DNA of 64,000 bases from Massilia sp. NR 4-1 (GCF_001191005.1 NZ_CP012201.1:5146001-5210000); one strand, 5' to 3'; positions 1 through 9,335 are shown, counted from the stretch's first letter. The notes: generated by a model not told the origin, from the sequence alone. Program-made: numbers and translations.

Positions 1-26
1 CCTGTTCCAGAGCCGGAGTAAAGCCG

Positions 27-1319
27 ATGTTCCCCAACCCGAATCCCCCGTCCGTACTGCCGCCCGACCCGGTGCAGCCGGTGCCGCCGCCCGAACCGCG
101 CCCGCGCCCCCCGCTGGCGCCGGCCGCCCTGGCCGCCGTACTGGCCGGCCTGTCGATGCTGGGACCCTTCAGCATCGACGCCTACCTGCCTGCCTTCCCG
201 GCCATCCAGTCCAGCCTGAAGGCGACGCCGCTGCAGGTGCAGCAAAGCCTGAGCGCCTATATGGCCGCCTTCGCGCTGATGGTGCTGTGGCATGGCGCGC
301 TGTCGGACGCCTTCGGCCGCCGCAATGTGATCCTGGTGGGGCTGGTGGCTTTTGCCCTGGGCACCATCGGCTGCGCCGCCGCCCACAGCGTCGAATACCT
401 GTGGTTCTTCCGCATCGTGCAAGGCTTGTCGGCCGGGGCCGGCGTGGTGGTGGGGCGCGCCATCATCCGCGACCTGTACGCCGACGCGGCGGCGGCGCGG
501 CTGCTGTCCCTGGTCACGATGATCTTCTCGATCGCGCCGGCCGTGGCGCCGATCCTGGGCGGCCTGATCGTCACCGCCTTCGATTGGCGCGCCATCTTCC
601 TAGCCCTGCTGATCTATACGGTGCTGCTGTTCATCGTCTGTTACCGCCGCCTGCCGGAAACCCTGGCGCCGGCCCAGCGCCAGCCGTTCAATCCGCGCTT
701 CCTGCTGCGCAGCTATGCCAGCGTGCTCGGTTCGCCGCCCTTCCTGCTGAAATCGGGCGTGGTGGCCTTCAATTTCGCCGGCCTGTTCATCTGCATCACC
801 TCGGCGCCGGAAGCCCTGCCCAGCCAGCTGGGCCTGGGACCGCAGCAATTCGGCTGGCTCTTCATTCCGGCCGTCTCCGGCATTTTCCTGGGGGCGCTGG
901 CGGCCAACCGCATCGTCGGCCGCATCAGCTTTGCGCGCCAGATCGGCCTGGGCTTTTGTTTTCTGATCGCGGCGGCCAGCGTGAATGTGGCTTACCACCT
1001 GTGGCTGCCGCCGGCCCTGCCGTGGAGCATGCTGCCGCTGTTCGTCTACACCTTCGGCATGTCGGTGGTGGCGCCCGCCGCCACCCTGCTGGCGCTCGAC
1101 CTGTTCCCGCATATCCGCGGCACGGCCGCCTCCTGCCAATCGTTTGCCAGCACCCTGCTGGGCGCTGTGGTGGCCGGGGTGGTGGCGCCGCTGGTCTCGC
1201 ATTCGCTGTTACTAATTGCCATTGGGCAATTGTTATTTGCGGTTACCTCCTTGGCTTTGTGGTTGACGGCGCGCCTATACCGGCGCATGCTATCAGCCCA
1301 TCCGGTACAACACTCTTAA
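27..1319 (+). CDS. Bcr/CflA-family MFS multidrug exporter
   Basis: A 430-residue major facilitator protein of the inner membrane with about twelve hydrophobic segments. The start of TM1 carries FSIDAYLPAFPAI, which is typical of Bcr/CflA proton-driven drug exporters, and the motif-A loop GALSDAFGRR lies near residues 88-97. The family exports chloramphenicol, bicyclomycin or other small molecules; the substrate here cannot be read from the sequence. The first 35 residues are a Pro-rich cytosolic extension that most homologues lack. The ATG is preceded by GGAG nine bases upstream. Bases 1-21 end in an in-frame TAA that could be the tail of an upstream gene. The last ~120 bases are visibly less GC-rich than the rest. 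Confidence 0.9.
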   Translation: MFPNPNPPSVLPPDPVQPVPPPEPRPRPPLAPAALAAVLAGLSMLGPFSIDAYLPAFPAIQSSLKATPLQVQQSLSAYMAAFALMVLWHGALSDAFGRRNVILVGLVAFALGTIGCAAAHSVEYLWFFRIVQGLSAGAGVVVGRAIIRDLYADAAAARLLSLVTMIFSIAPAVAPILGGLIVTAFDWRAIFLALLIYTVLLFIVCYRRLPETLAPAQRQPFNPRFLLRSYASVLGSPPFLLKSGVVAFNFAGLFICITSAPEALPSQLGLGPQQFGWLFIPAVSGIFLGALAANRIVGRISFARQIGLGFCFLIAAASVNVAYHLWLPPALPWSMLPLFVYTFGMSVVAPAATLLALDLFPHIRGTAASCQSFASTLLGAVVAGVVAPLVSHSLLLIAIGQLLFAVTSLALWLTARLYRRMLSAHPVQHS

Positions 1320-1440
1320 CCACAGGAAAATATTAGTAGGAAATTTTTCTTGCTAATAAGCTATGACACATTTATCCTTGGATAATTTCGGCGCACGGGT
1401 ACACCAAGTTTCACTCTCTGGACTACGTTAACTGGCGGCA

Positions 1441-3600
1441 ATGCTTGATACGATGCACCAACCCGATAACGATATTCGCAATCGCTTGCTGGTCGCGCGG
1501 CTGCCTGCCATGCCGCAGATCCTGCTCAAGCTGATTGAGCACCTGCAAGCCGACGATGCCGGCATGCCGGAGCTGGCTGCGCTGATCGCCAAGGACGCCG
1601 GCATGACCAGCAAGATCCTGTCGGTCGCCAACAGCTCGGCCTACCACCGCGCCAGCCGCACGGTGAGCCTGGAGCAGTCCCTGGTGTCGCTCGGCACCGA
1701 CATGATCAAGACCCTGGTCATCAGCGAGTCGGTATTCCAGACCTTTAATAATTTCCCGCATTCGGGCAGCGCCGACCTGCGCTGCTTCTGGCAAGGCTCG
1801 CTGACCACGGCCGTGATCGCGCGCGACATCGCCAAGCAGATGGCTTATCCCCATGTGGAAGAAGCCTATCTGGCCGGCCTGTTGCACAATGTCGGCCGCC
1901 TCGCCTTATTGGCCACCGCGCCCAGGGAATACGCCTTCAACTTCACCGCGCGCGACGACGAGGAGCTGTGCGCCGTCGAACAGCGCACCCTGGAAATCAC
2001 CCACACCGAAGCGGGCGCCTGGCTGGTCGAGCGCTGGAACCTCGATTCCTTCCTGGCCGACAGCGTGCTGTATCACCACGAACCGGTGGCGCGCCTGGAA
2101 GCGGCCCACCCCTTGATCCGCATCGTGCGCCTGGCCCATCTCCTGTGCGCCAACATCAACGAGCCGGCCGCCATCGGCGACGCCGGCCGCCTGTGCGGCG
2201 TGCCGGACGAGGAACTGGCCGCCATCTGCAAGGCCGCCGCGCGCCAGGTGCAGCGCTCGGCCGATTACCTGGGCATCGACCTGAGCGGCGCCGACGCCAT
2301 CGTCAGCCCGCCGGCCTACGCGCCGCCGCCGCCCGACCCGGTGCAGCAGCGCCTGTCGGAAGAGGTGCGCAATATGGTGCTGGTGTCCGAGATGGGCCAG
2401 ACCTTCGCCCGCCAGCAGGGCGAAACCAGCATGCTGGCAGCGATCACGCGTTCGGCGCGCATCCTCTTCGATTTCGATGCCGCCCTGGTGCTGCTGGAAA
2501 ATCCCACCGGCCATGCCCTGGTCGGCGTGGCCGCCGGCGAGCACCAGCAGCGCCTGGCCGAGCTGTCCATCCCGCTCAACAAGGGCGGCCTGGTGGTGCA
2601 GGCGGCCCAGGAGCGGCGCCAGATCCTGGCCGCGCGCAACGCGCCGGAACTGGGCATCGCCGAAGAACAGCTGTTCCGCCTGCTCGGCTCGGAAAGCATG
2701 GTCTGCCTGCCGCTGGTGGCCGGCCAGCGCTGCCTGGGCGTGCTGGTGGGCGGTGCCGCCGCCTGGCAGTTGCCCAGCTACCAGAAGCGCGAACGCTTCC
2801 TGCAAGCCTTCGGCAACCAGGCCGCCGCCGCGCTGGAAACGGCGCTCTCGGAACGCGGCCATGCGCGGCGCCAGATCGCCCATGTGGCCGAGGAATACCG
2901 CGAAGCCTCGCGCCGCGTGGTGCATGAGGTGAACAATCCGCTGTCCATCATCAAGAACTATCTGTCGGTGCTGGACAGCAAACTGGCGCGGCGCGAACCC
3001 GTGGTCAGCGAAATGTCCATCCTCAACGAGGAAATCGACCGCGTCGGCCACCTGATCAACGGCCTGGCCGACCTGCAGCCGAGCGACGCCAGCAGCGTCA
3101 CCCACATCGGCCGCGTGGCCGAGGATGTGCTGCGCCTGTTCCGCGCCACCGATTTCGTGCCGCCCTCGGTGCAGATCCTCTTGCGCATGCAGGACGAGCC
3201 GAACGAGATCGAGGGCGAGGCCGACCTGCTCAAGCAGATCCTGGTCAACCTGATCAAGAATGCGGTCGAAGCCCAGCCCCAGGGCGGCAAGATCGAAATC
3301 AGCAACCGCGGCTACGTCAACCGCGAGCGCCGCCTGTATGTGGAGCTGGTCGTGGCCGACAGCGGCCCCGGACTGGCGCCCGAGGTGCTGGCCAATCTGT
3401 TCTCCCCGGTGCGCAGCACCAAGGAGGGCAAGCACCATGGCCTGGGCCTCTCGATTGTTCACAGCCTGGTCAAGAAGCTGGACGGCATGATCACCTGCCG
3501 CAGCGGCAAGACCGGCACTTCCTTTGAAATCCTGCTGCCCGCCCGTGGCAGCGCCAGCCAGACCGCCAGCGTACAGGCACGGGTAATGGACTCCGTTTGA
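1441..3600 (+). CDS. HDOD-GAF-sensor histidine kinase
   Basis: A 719-residue cytosolic signalling protein with three parts. Residues ~15-215 form an HDOD domain (a degenerate HD-type domain found in signalling proteins). Residues ~310-470 are GAF-like. The C-terminal part is a histidine kinase. The H-box HEVNNPL places the phospho-accepting His near residue 495. The N-box NLIKNAVEA is near 603, and the G-boxes DSGPGLAP and GLGLSIVHSLV follow. I see no membrane segment, so the signal is probably intracellular and read by the GAF or HDOD domain. The next gene, 7 bases downstream, starts with a receiver domain, so it is the likely phosphorylation partner. The HDOD-kinase fusion is known in proteobacteria; its ligand is not evident. 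Confidence 0.9.
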   Translation: MLDTMHQPDNDIRNRLLVARLPAMPQILLKLIEHLQADDAGMPELAALIAKDAGMTSKILSVANSSAYHRASRTVSLEQSLVSLGTDMIKTLVISESVFQTFNNFPHSGSADLRCFWQGSLTTAVIARDIAKQMAYPHVEEAYLAGLLHNVGRLALLATAPREYAFNFTARDDEELCAVEQRTLEITHTEAGAWLVERWNLDSFLADSVLYHHEPVARLEAAHPLIRIVRLAHLLCANINEPAAIGDAGRLCGVPDEELAAICKAAARQVQRSADYLGIDLSGADAIVSPPAYAPPPPDPVQQRLSEEVRNMVLVSEMGQTFARQQGETSMLAAITRSARILFDFDAALVLLENPTGHALVGVAAGEHQQRLAELSIPLNKGGLVVQAAQERRQILAARNAPELGIAEEQLFRLLGSESMVCLPLVAGQRCLGVLVGGAAAWQLPSYQKRERFLQAFGNQAAAALETALSERGHARRQIAHVAEEYREASRRVVHEVNNPLSIIKNYLSVLDSKLARREPVVSEMSILNEEIDRVGHLINGLADLQPSDASSVTHIGRVAEDVLRLFRATDFVPPSVQILLRMQDEPNEIEGEADLLKQILVNLIKNAVEAQPQGGKIEISNRGYVNRERRLYVELVVADSGPGLAPEVLANLFSPVRSTKEGKHHGLGLSIVHSLVKKLDGMITCRSGKTGTSFEILLPARGSASQTASVQARVMDSV

Positions 3601-3607
3601 GACAACG

Positions 3608-5878
3608 ATGAGCACGATTCCACCTACCCCCGCCAGCCCGCTGCACCCGCCCACGATTGAAGAGGCCGGCCATCCGCTGCCGATCTGCCACGAATATTCG
3701 CCGCGCCTGCTGCTGGTGGACGACGAGCCGCGCCTGCTGTCCTCGCTGTACGAGCTGCTGCGCGACCGCGATTACCAGCTGGTGACGGCCACCTGCGGCA
3801 GCGAAGCGCTGGCGCAGCTGAACCGCCTGCAGTTCGACCTGGTCCTGCTCGACCTGCGCCTGCCCGATATGAGCGGCCACGAGATCATGGATTTCATGAA
3901 CGCGCGCGGCATCAGCAGCGACGTGATCGTGATGAGCGGCGACGTCGGCATCGAGGCCGCCATCGGCGCCTTGAAGCGCGGCGCCTACGATTACCTGCGC
4001 AAGCCTTACAGCCGCGAAGAGCTGCTCAAGACCGTGGAGAACGCGCTGCAGAAGCGCCGCCTGGCGGTCGATAACGAGCGCATCGCCTCGCGCCTGGAAA
4101 ATTCGGAAAAGATGTACCGCTACCTGGTGGACAGCTCGCCCGACATCATCTACACCCTGAACCACGAAGGCCACTTCACCTTCGTCAACGACCGCGCCTA
4201 CCAGCTGCTGGGCTACACGCGTGAAGAGCTGCTCGGCAGGCACTACTCCATCCTGGTGCATGATGAAGACCTGGAGCGCGCGCGCTATGTGTTCAACGAG
4301 CGCCGCGTCGACGAGCGCGCCTCGCGCAATGTCGAGCTGCGCCTGAAGTGCAAGGGCGGCGGCGGCGCCGAGCGCACCTTCAACAATACGCTGATGACGA
4401 TTTCGCTGAACGCCATCGGCATGCACCTGCCCGACCACGAAGTCAAACGCCATGAATTCTTCGGCACCTACGGCGTGGCGCGCGACATCACCGACCGCAA
4501 GCGCGCCGAGGAAGTGATTTCCTACCAGGCCTACCACGACATCCTGACCGACCTGCCGAACCGCATGCTGTTCAAGGACCGCCTGGGCCTGGCCGTGATC
4601 CAGGCCAAGCGCAAGCTCACCGAGCTGGCCGTGATGTTCGTCGACCTGGACCGCTTCAAGCTGGTCAACGACACCCTGGGCCACGTCAAGGGCGACGAGC
4701 TGCTGCAGCAGGCCGCGCTGCGCCTGAAGGATTGCCTGCGCAAGGGCGATACCCTGGCGCGCCAGGGCGGCGACGAATTCACCATCGTGCTGCCCGAGCT
4801 GCGCGACCGCGCCGACGCCAAGGCCATCGCCGAGAAATTCCTGGAAAGCCTGCAAAAGCCCTTCGACCTCGATGGCCATATGGTGCACATCTCGGCCAGC
4901 ATCGGCATCGCCATCTATCCGAGCGACGGTGAAACCATCGACGAGCTGCTGCGCCACGCCGACATCGCCATGTACCAGGTCAAGGCGCTGGGCAAGAACG
5001 GCCACAGCTTCTATCACAACTCCATGCTCGATGTCTCGCACCAGAAGATCGCGCTGGAGCAGGCCTTGCGCAAGGCGCTGGAACAGAACGAGCTGGAAAT
5101 GTATTACCAGCCCCAGGTCGATGTGGTCACCGGCCGCATCATCGGCGCCGAAGGCTTGATGCGCTGGAACCATCCGCAGCGCGGCCTGCTGTCGGCCGGT
5201 GAGTTCCTGCCTTTCGCCGAAGAGAACGGCCTGATGCTGCCGATCTCGGACTGGATGCTGGGCGCCCTGTGCCGCGACCTGCTGCTGTGGAACGCGGCCG
5301 GCGGCGAAGCGATCCGCCTGTCGCTGAACCTGTCGCCGCAATACCTGGACCGCGGCGACTTCTTCGAGAAGATGCGCGGCGCACTGACGCGCTACGGCAT
5401 TTCGCCGGCCCAGATCGAAGTCGAGATCACCGAGAATATCTGCATCCGCAATCCGCAGTACGCCATCGAGCAGCTCAACAAGCTGTGCCAGCTCGGCGTC
5501 TCGGTCGCCATCGACGATTTCGGCACCGGCTATTCCTCGCTCAGCTATCTGCACCGCTTCCCGATCCACACCATCAAGATCGACCAGAGTTTCGTCAAGG
5601 AGATCCACGATGAGAACGGCCACTATCCGGTGATCCTGGCCATCATCTCGATCGCGCGCGGCCTCGGCCTGCACCTGGTGGCCGAAGGCGTGGAAACCGA
5701 GGTGCAGGAGCGCTACCTGGAAGCGAACGGCTGCACCACCATGCAAGGCTATCTGTACCACCGGCCGATCTGCCTGCACAGCTTCATCAGCGTGCTGCAG
5801 GCGCAGAACAAGCTGGCCCCGCTGCCGGGCAGCGCGGCGCTGGACGCGGCGGTGGCGCCGATGGCGATTCAGGCGTAA
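3608..5878 (+). CDS. Response regulator with PAS, GGDEF and EAL domains
   Basis: A 756-residue protein. Residues ~34-150 are a receiver domain (VDDEP, phospho-acceptor Asp near 82 in LLDLRLP, conserved KP in LRKPY). A PAS sensor spans ~165-300, then come GGDEF and EAL domains. The diguanylate cyclase signature GGDEF is intact at 387-391, and an RKGD inhibitory-site motif (RxxD) sits five residues before it. The phosphodiesterase domain has EGL at 515-517 instead of EAL but keeps the glutamate. Its other motifs look intact: NLSPQYL, EITENI, DDFGTGYSS, KIDQSF and VAEGVETE. The protein therefore probably makes and/or degrades c-di-GMP under control of the preceding kinase. Net direction of activity cannot be told from sequence. 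Confidence 0.92.
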   Translation: MSTIPPTPASPLHPPTIEEAGHPLPICHEYSPRLLLVDDEPRLLSSLYELLRDRDYQLVTATCGSEALAQLNRLQFDLVLLDLRLPDMSGHEIMDFMNARGISSDVIVMSGDVGIEAAIGALKRGAYDYLRKPYSREELLKTVENALQKRRLAVDNERIASRLENSEKMYRYLVDSSPDIIYTLNHEGHFTFVNDRAYQLLGYTREELLGRHYSILVHDEDLERARYVFNERRVDERASRNVELRLKCKGGGGAERTFNNTLMTISLNAIGMHLPDHEVKRHEFFGTYGVARDITDRKRAEEVISYQAYHDILTDLPNRMLFKDRLGLAVIQAKRKLTELAVMFVDLDRFKLVNDTLGHVKGDELLQQAALRLKDCLRKGDTLARQGGDEFTIVLPELRDRADAKAIAEKFLESLQKPFDLDGHMVHISASIGIAIYPSDGETIDELLRHADIAMYQVKALGKNGHSFYHNSMLDVSHQKIALEQALRKALEQNELEMYYQPQVDVVTGRIIGAEGLMRWNHPQRGLLSAGEFLPFAEENGLMLPISDWMLGALCRDLLLWNAAGGEAIRLSLNLSPQYLDRGDFFEKMRGALTRYGISPAQIEVEITENICIRNPQYAIEQLNKLCQLGVSVAIDDFGTGYSSLSYLHRFPIHTIKIDQSFVKEIHDENGHYPVILAIISIARGLGLHLVAEGVETEVQERYLEANGCTTMQGYLYHRPICLHSFISVLQAQNKLAPLPGSAALDAAVAPMAIQA

Positions 5879-5887
5879 GCTCAGGCC

Positions 5888-7498
5888 ATGGCCACCACAC
5901 CCCACAGCCCCATTATCGAGAAAGCGGCAGGCGCGGGCGGACCTTCCTATTCCGCCGAATTCCTGCGCGTGAAAGCCATGGCCGAACGCGGCGTGGCGAA
6001 TGCCCAGCATAGCCTGGGCTTCATGTATTTCAACGGCCAGGGCGTGGAACAGAATTTCGAACTGGCGGCCGCCTGGTACCGCCAGGCCGCCAACGCCGGC
6101 CTGGAACACGCCCAATACAATCTGGGCGTGATGTACCAGAAAGGCCAGGGCGTCGATCTCGATTACCAGGAAGCGGCGCACTGGTACCAGCTGGCGGCCG
6201 AACAGGGTTACGCCGCCGCCCAATACAATCTGGGCTGGCTGTACGCCAAGGGCCAGGGCATCGAAGCCAATACCGAGCGTGCCATGTACTGGTTCAGCAA
6301 GGCCGCCGAACAGGGTGACGCCGGCGCGCAGAACAATCTGGGCATGATGTACGACACCGGCAAGGGTGTGCCGCAGGACTTCCGCCAGGCCATCATGTGG
6401 TATCGCAAGGCGGCCGAGCAAGGCTATGCGCGCGCCCAGTTCAACCTGGCCCTGCGCTACGAGAATGGCCAGGGCGTGGCGAAAGACCCGGCGCAAGCCC
6501 TGTCCTGGTTCCGCAAGGCGGCCGAGCAAGGCTATGCCGCCGCCCAGTTCAATCTGGCGCTGCGCTACGACAAGGGCGAGGAGGTGGCGCAGGACAGCGA
6601 GAAAGCCGTCAAGTGGTACACGCTGGCGGCGCAGCAGGATCACGTCAGCTCGCAGTTCAATCTTGGCCTGATCTACGACAATGGCCACGGCGTGCCGCGC
6701 GACGAGCAGAAGGCGCTGCAATGGTATCGCCGCGCCGCCGAACAAGGCCACGCCGCCGCCCAGAACAATCTGGGCCTGCGCCATGCGCATGGCCAGGGCG
6801 TGCTGCAGGATTATGTGGAAGCCGAGCAGTGGTTCCGTCGCTCCGCCGAGCAGGGCTTCCCCGCCGCCCAGCACCATCTGGGCGCGCTGTACGAGAACGG
6901 CCAGGGCGTGGTGCAGGACCAGCAGGAAGCGATCTTCTGGTACCGCAAGGCGGCCGACCAGGGCCATCTGCGCGCCCAGTTCGACCTCGGTTTGCGCTAC
7001 GAGGCGGGGCAGGGCGTGCCGCAGGACTACCGCAAGGCCATGGGCTGGTATCTGCGCGCCGCCGAACAGGATTACGCCGCCGCCCAATACATGCTGGGCC
7101 TCTTATTCGACAATGAAGCCGGCCCCGCGCCCGACACCGTGCGCGCCAACGAGTGGTACCGCAAGGCCGCCGAACAAGGCCACACCCTGGCCCAGTTCAC
7201 GCTGGCCCTGCGCTACGATAATGGCCAGGGCCTGCCGCGCGATTTCGGCGCGGCGCTGGGCTGGTATCTGAAAGCGGCACGCCAGGGCCATGCGCGCGCC
7301 CAGCTCAATGCCGGTCTGATGTTCATGTGGGGGCAGGGCGCGGCGGCCGATGTGGAGCAGGCTTACCGCCTGCTCGCCATGGCCGAACGCGGCGGCGCGC
7401 CCGGCGCCGCCAAATACCTGCAGCAATGCGCCGCCCGCATGGATGCCACCAGCCTGGCCCTGGCGCGCAGCCGCCCGGAACTGCTAACGCTGGCCTGA
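5888..7498 (+). CDS. Sel1-repeat protein (13 repeats)
   Basis: A 536-residue protein made almost entirely of thirteen ~36-residue Sel1-like (TPR-related) repeats, with recurring AQxNLGxxYxxGQGV and WYRKAAEQG signatures. Sel1 solenoids act as protein-protein scaffolds. No signal peptide or membrane segment is visible, so it is probably cytosolic. It starts 9 bases after the c-di-GMP regulator gene and is likely the third gene of that operon, where it may couple c-di-GMP signalling to a partner complex (inference). Its 3' end overlaps the convergent tautomerase gene by 15 bases. Confidence 0.88.
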   Translation: MATTPHSPIIEKAAGAGGPSYSAEFLRVKAMAERGVANAQHSLGFMYFNGQGVEQNFELAAAWYRQAANAGLEHAQYNLGVMYQKGQGVDLDYQEAAHWYQLAAEQGYAAAQYNLGWLYAKGQGIEANTERAMYWFSKAAEQGDAGAQNNLGMMYDTGKGVPQDFRQAIMWYRKAAEQGYARAQFNLALRYENGQGVAKDPAQALSWFRKAAEQGYAAAQFNLALRYDKGEEVAQDSEKAVKWYTLAAQQDHVSSQFNLGLIYDNGHGVPRDEQKALQWYRRAAEQGHAAAQNNLGLRHAHGQGVLQDYVEAEQWFRRSAEQGFPAAQHHLGALYENGQGVVQDQQEAIFWYRKAADQGHLRAQFDLGLRYEAGQGVPQDYRKAMGWYLRAAEQDYAAAQYMLGLLFDNEAGPAPDTVRANEWYRKAAEQGHTLAQFTLALRYDNGQGLPRDFGAALGWYLKAARQGHARAQLNAGLMFMWGQGAAADVEQAYRLLAMAERGGAPGAAKYLQQCAARMDATSLALARSRPELLTLA

Positions 7499-7891
7499 AT
7501 CCGACGGCGGCCAGCCTATACCCTGGCGTCCGCCGCCGAAAGACCAGTCCTCCGTCTGCACCGGCGTGATCACCACCAGCACATCCTCCGGATGAATGCC
7601 CGGTTTTTGTTCCAATAACTGCACCAGACGCTGATAAAAGGCCTGCTTGGTGGCCGCCGTGCGCTGCCGGCCGATGGTGATGTTGATCGTCACAAAATTG
7701 TCCGAACGCGGCCCGCCCAGATACTCGCGGTCGAACACCAGTTCATTCGGCTCGTGCTGGTGGATGAGCTGGAAGCGGTCGGTCGGCGGCACTTCAAAAG
7801 CCTCGACCAGCGCCTGGTGCAGGCTGTCCGACAAGGCGCGCAGATACTCGGGCGATTTGCCCTTGAGCAGAGAAATACGGCTTATTGGCAT
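7484..7891 (-). CDS. Tautomerase-family protein
   Basis: A 135-residue protein of the tautomerase/MIF superfamily. Met is followed by Pro (MPISRISL), which becomes the catalytic N-terminal Pro-1 once Met is removed. The segment DREYLGGPRSDNFVTINITIGRQR matches the larger tautomerase type that acts on small oxo-acids. The substrate is unknown. The start overlaps the end of the upstream carboxymuconolactone-decarboxylase-like gene by 10 bases, so the two are co-translated and probably act on one aromatic or oxo-acid route. The C-terminus overlaps the convergent Sel1 gene. Confidence 0.85.
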   Translation of the reverse strand: MPISRISLLKGKSPEYLRALSDSLHQALVEAFEVPPTDRFQLIHQHEPNELVFDREYLGGPRSDNFVTINITIGRQRTAATKQAFYQRLVQLLEQKPGIHPEDVLVVITPVQTEDWSFGGGRQGIGWPPSDSGQR

Positions 7892-8208
7892 GATGCTTCC
7901 TCCTCTTGGTAGATGGATCGTAATAGATTGGCAGCCGAGGCCACGCAGGGCCAGCCGGTATAAAACGCCAGATGCGTGAGCAACTCGCCCAGCTCCGCGC
8001 GGCTGACGCCATTGGCGCGCGCCAGCCGCAGATGGAAGGGCAGCTGCTCCAGCCGGTTCAGCGCCAGCAGGGCCGATACCGTGATCAGGCTGCGCTCGCG
8101 CGGCGCCCGGCCGGGCCGCCGCCAGATATCGCCAAACAGCAGCTGGTCGGTGATTTCGGCCAGGCGCGGGGCAATATCGCCCAGCGCCTGCTGTCCTGCA
8201 TTGTTCAT
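7882..8208 (-). CDS. Carboxymuconolactone decarboxylase family protein
   Basis: A 108-residue protein of the CMD/AhpD-like fold, with the family signatures RERSLITVSALLAL and LGELLTHLAFYTGWPCVASA. Members include gamma-carboxymuconolactone decarboxylase and peroxidase-like proteins. The AhpD CxxC pair is absent and only single cysteines are present, so a decarboxylase-type rather than thiol-peroxidase role is more likely. It is the first gene of a two-gene operon with the tautomerase and is divergent from a LysR regulator that probably controls it. Confidence 0.85.
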   Translation of the reverse strand: MNNAGQQALGDIAPRLAEITDQLLFGDIWRRPGRAPRERSLITVSALLALNRLEQLPFHLRLARANGVSRAELGELLTHLAFYTGWPCVASAANLLRSIYQEEEASCQ

Positions 8209-8256
8209 CTGCGGCTTCCGTTTTAGCGTTTGACAGACGTAAGATACCCGTCTATC

Positions 8257-8288
8257 TTGATTCTGAAAATCAGAAAGATTTGAATCAA
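8257..8288. promoter_or_regulatory. Nested inverted repeats, probable LysR operator
   Basis: A perfect outer dyad, TTGATTC (8257-8263) with GAATCAA (8282-8288), encloses an inner perfect dyad TTCTGA-AAA-TCAGAA (8261-8275). The site lies between the divergent CMD-like and LysR genes, where LysR-type regulators usually bind. The outer right arm overlaps the most upstream LysR start codon (TTG 8280), which favours the later GTG start at 8310 or thereabouts. Confidence 0.55.
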
Positions 8289-9218
8289 CTATTCGATAAA
8301 TCGGGATTATCCGTGCGCCGCCTCCATTTTGACCTCGATTTCCTGCGTAGCTACGTCACCGGCGTGGAGTTGGGCAGCTTCGCCCAGGCCGCCGACCGCC
8401 TGGGCCGCTCCACCTCGGCCGTCAGCGCCCAGCTCAAGAAGCTGGAAGAGCAGGTCGGCACGCCCATCCTGCGTAAGGCCGGCCGCGGCATGGTGCCGAC
8501 GGCGGCCGGCGAAACCCTGTTGGCCTATGCGCGCCGCCTGCTGGAGCTGAATGACGAAGCTGCCAGCGCCGTGCGCGGCGTCGACCTCGAAGGCGGCATC
8601 CGCCTCGGCATGCCGGAAGACTTCGGCGAGCGCGTACTGACCGAAGTGCTGGGCCGCTTCGCCAAAGCCCATCCCCGCGTGCGCATCGAAGCGCAGATGG
8701 CGCGCAATGCCGATCTGCTGGATCGCCTGTCCGCCGGCCGTCTCGATTTGACCCTGGCCTGGGACATGGGCCGCAGCTCGCCCCATGCCGAGGGGCTGGG
8801 CGGCGTGCCGATGCAATGGATCGCTGCCGCCTCCGCCACGGCCACGGATGCGCCGCCTATCTGGTCCGGCGGGGCGGAAGCGCTGCCGCTGGTCATGTTC
8901 GACGCGCCCTGCCTGATGCGCAGCGCTGCCATCACGGCCCTGGACCGTGCCGGCATCCCCTGGCGCATCGCCTTCAGCAGTCCAAGCCTGAGCGGCGTCT
9001 GGTCCGCCGTCGCCGCCGGACTGGGCGTCACGGTGCGCACGCATATCGGCCTGCCCGCCAGCCTGCAAACGCTTGATGCCCACGCCCACGGCCTGCCAGC
9101 GCTGCCCAGCGCCCACCTTACCCTGCACCGCGCCGACGCCACCCTGTCCCCCACCGCCCAGCGCCTGTGGGACATCATGCAGCATACCTTGCTGCCGCTG
9201 CTGTCAACCAAGAGGTGA
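8280..9218 (+). CDS. LysR-family transcriptional regulator
   Basis: A LysR-type regulator, 312 residues from the TTG at 8280. The N-terminal winged helix-turn-helix is clear (FLRSYVTGVELGSFAQAADRLGRSTSAVSAQLKKLEEQVG), followed by a periplasmic-binding-protein-like effector domain. The TTG start would overlap the operator-like dyad. An in-frame GTG about ten codons downstream (before RRLHFDLDF) is at least as likely, and no ATG is available. It is divergent from the CMD/tautomerase operon, which is its probable target. The effector is unknown. Confidence 0.88.
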   Translation: MNQLFDKSGLSVRRLHFDLDFLRSYVTGVELGSFAQAADRLGRSTSAVSAQLKKLEEQVGTPILRKAGRGMVPTAAGETLLAYARRLLELNDEAASAVRGVDLEGGIRLGMPEDFGERVLTEVLGRFAKAHPRVRIEAQMARNADLLDRLSAGRLDLTLAWDMGRSSPHAEGLGGVPMQWIAAASATATDAPPIWSGGAEALPLVMFDAPCLMRSAAITALDRAGIPWRIAFSSPSLSGVWSAVAAGLGVTVRTHIGLPASLQTLDAHAHGLPALPSAHLTLHRADATLSPTAQRLWDIMQHTLLPLLSTKR

Positions 9219-9261
9219 CGAGTTGTCAACAACAGGCAAAGCCGCGTAGAATGCCGCTGAC

Positions 9262-9335
9262 GCGGGTGTAGTTCAATGGTAGAACTTCTGCTTCCCAAGC
9301 AGATAGCGTGGGTTCGATTCCCATCACCCGCTCCA
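9262..9335 (+). tRNA. tRNA-Gly (anticodon CCC)
   Basis: A 74-base tRNA with a 7-bp acceptor stem GCGGGTG/CACCCGC, D-loop GTTCAATGGTAGAAC, a five-pair anticodon stem TCTGC/GCAGA around loop TTCCCAA (anticodon CCC), a T-loop GGTTCGATTCC and an encoded CCA end. It closely resembles the proteobacterial glyU type. Confidence 0.97.

Noticed and set aside
1200..1319. A drop in GC content at the 3' end of the MFS gene, considered as a recombination junction.
   Set aside because: The reading frame and final membrane helix continue normally, so composition alone is not enough.
3491..7087. A 1198-codon open frame on the minus strand.
   Set aside because: It is antisense to the GGDEF-EAL and Sel1 genes. 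Its product is a His/Ala/Leu/Gln-rich shadow typical of GC-rich third positions, with no recognisable domain.
9262..9335. tRNA-Gly considered as an integration site for a mobile element.
   Set aside because: No integrase gene and no repeat of the tRNA 3' end were seen nearby.
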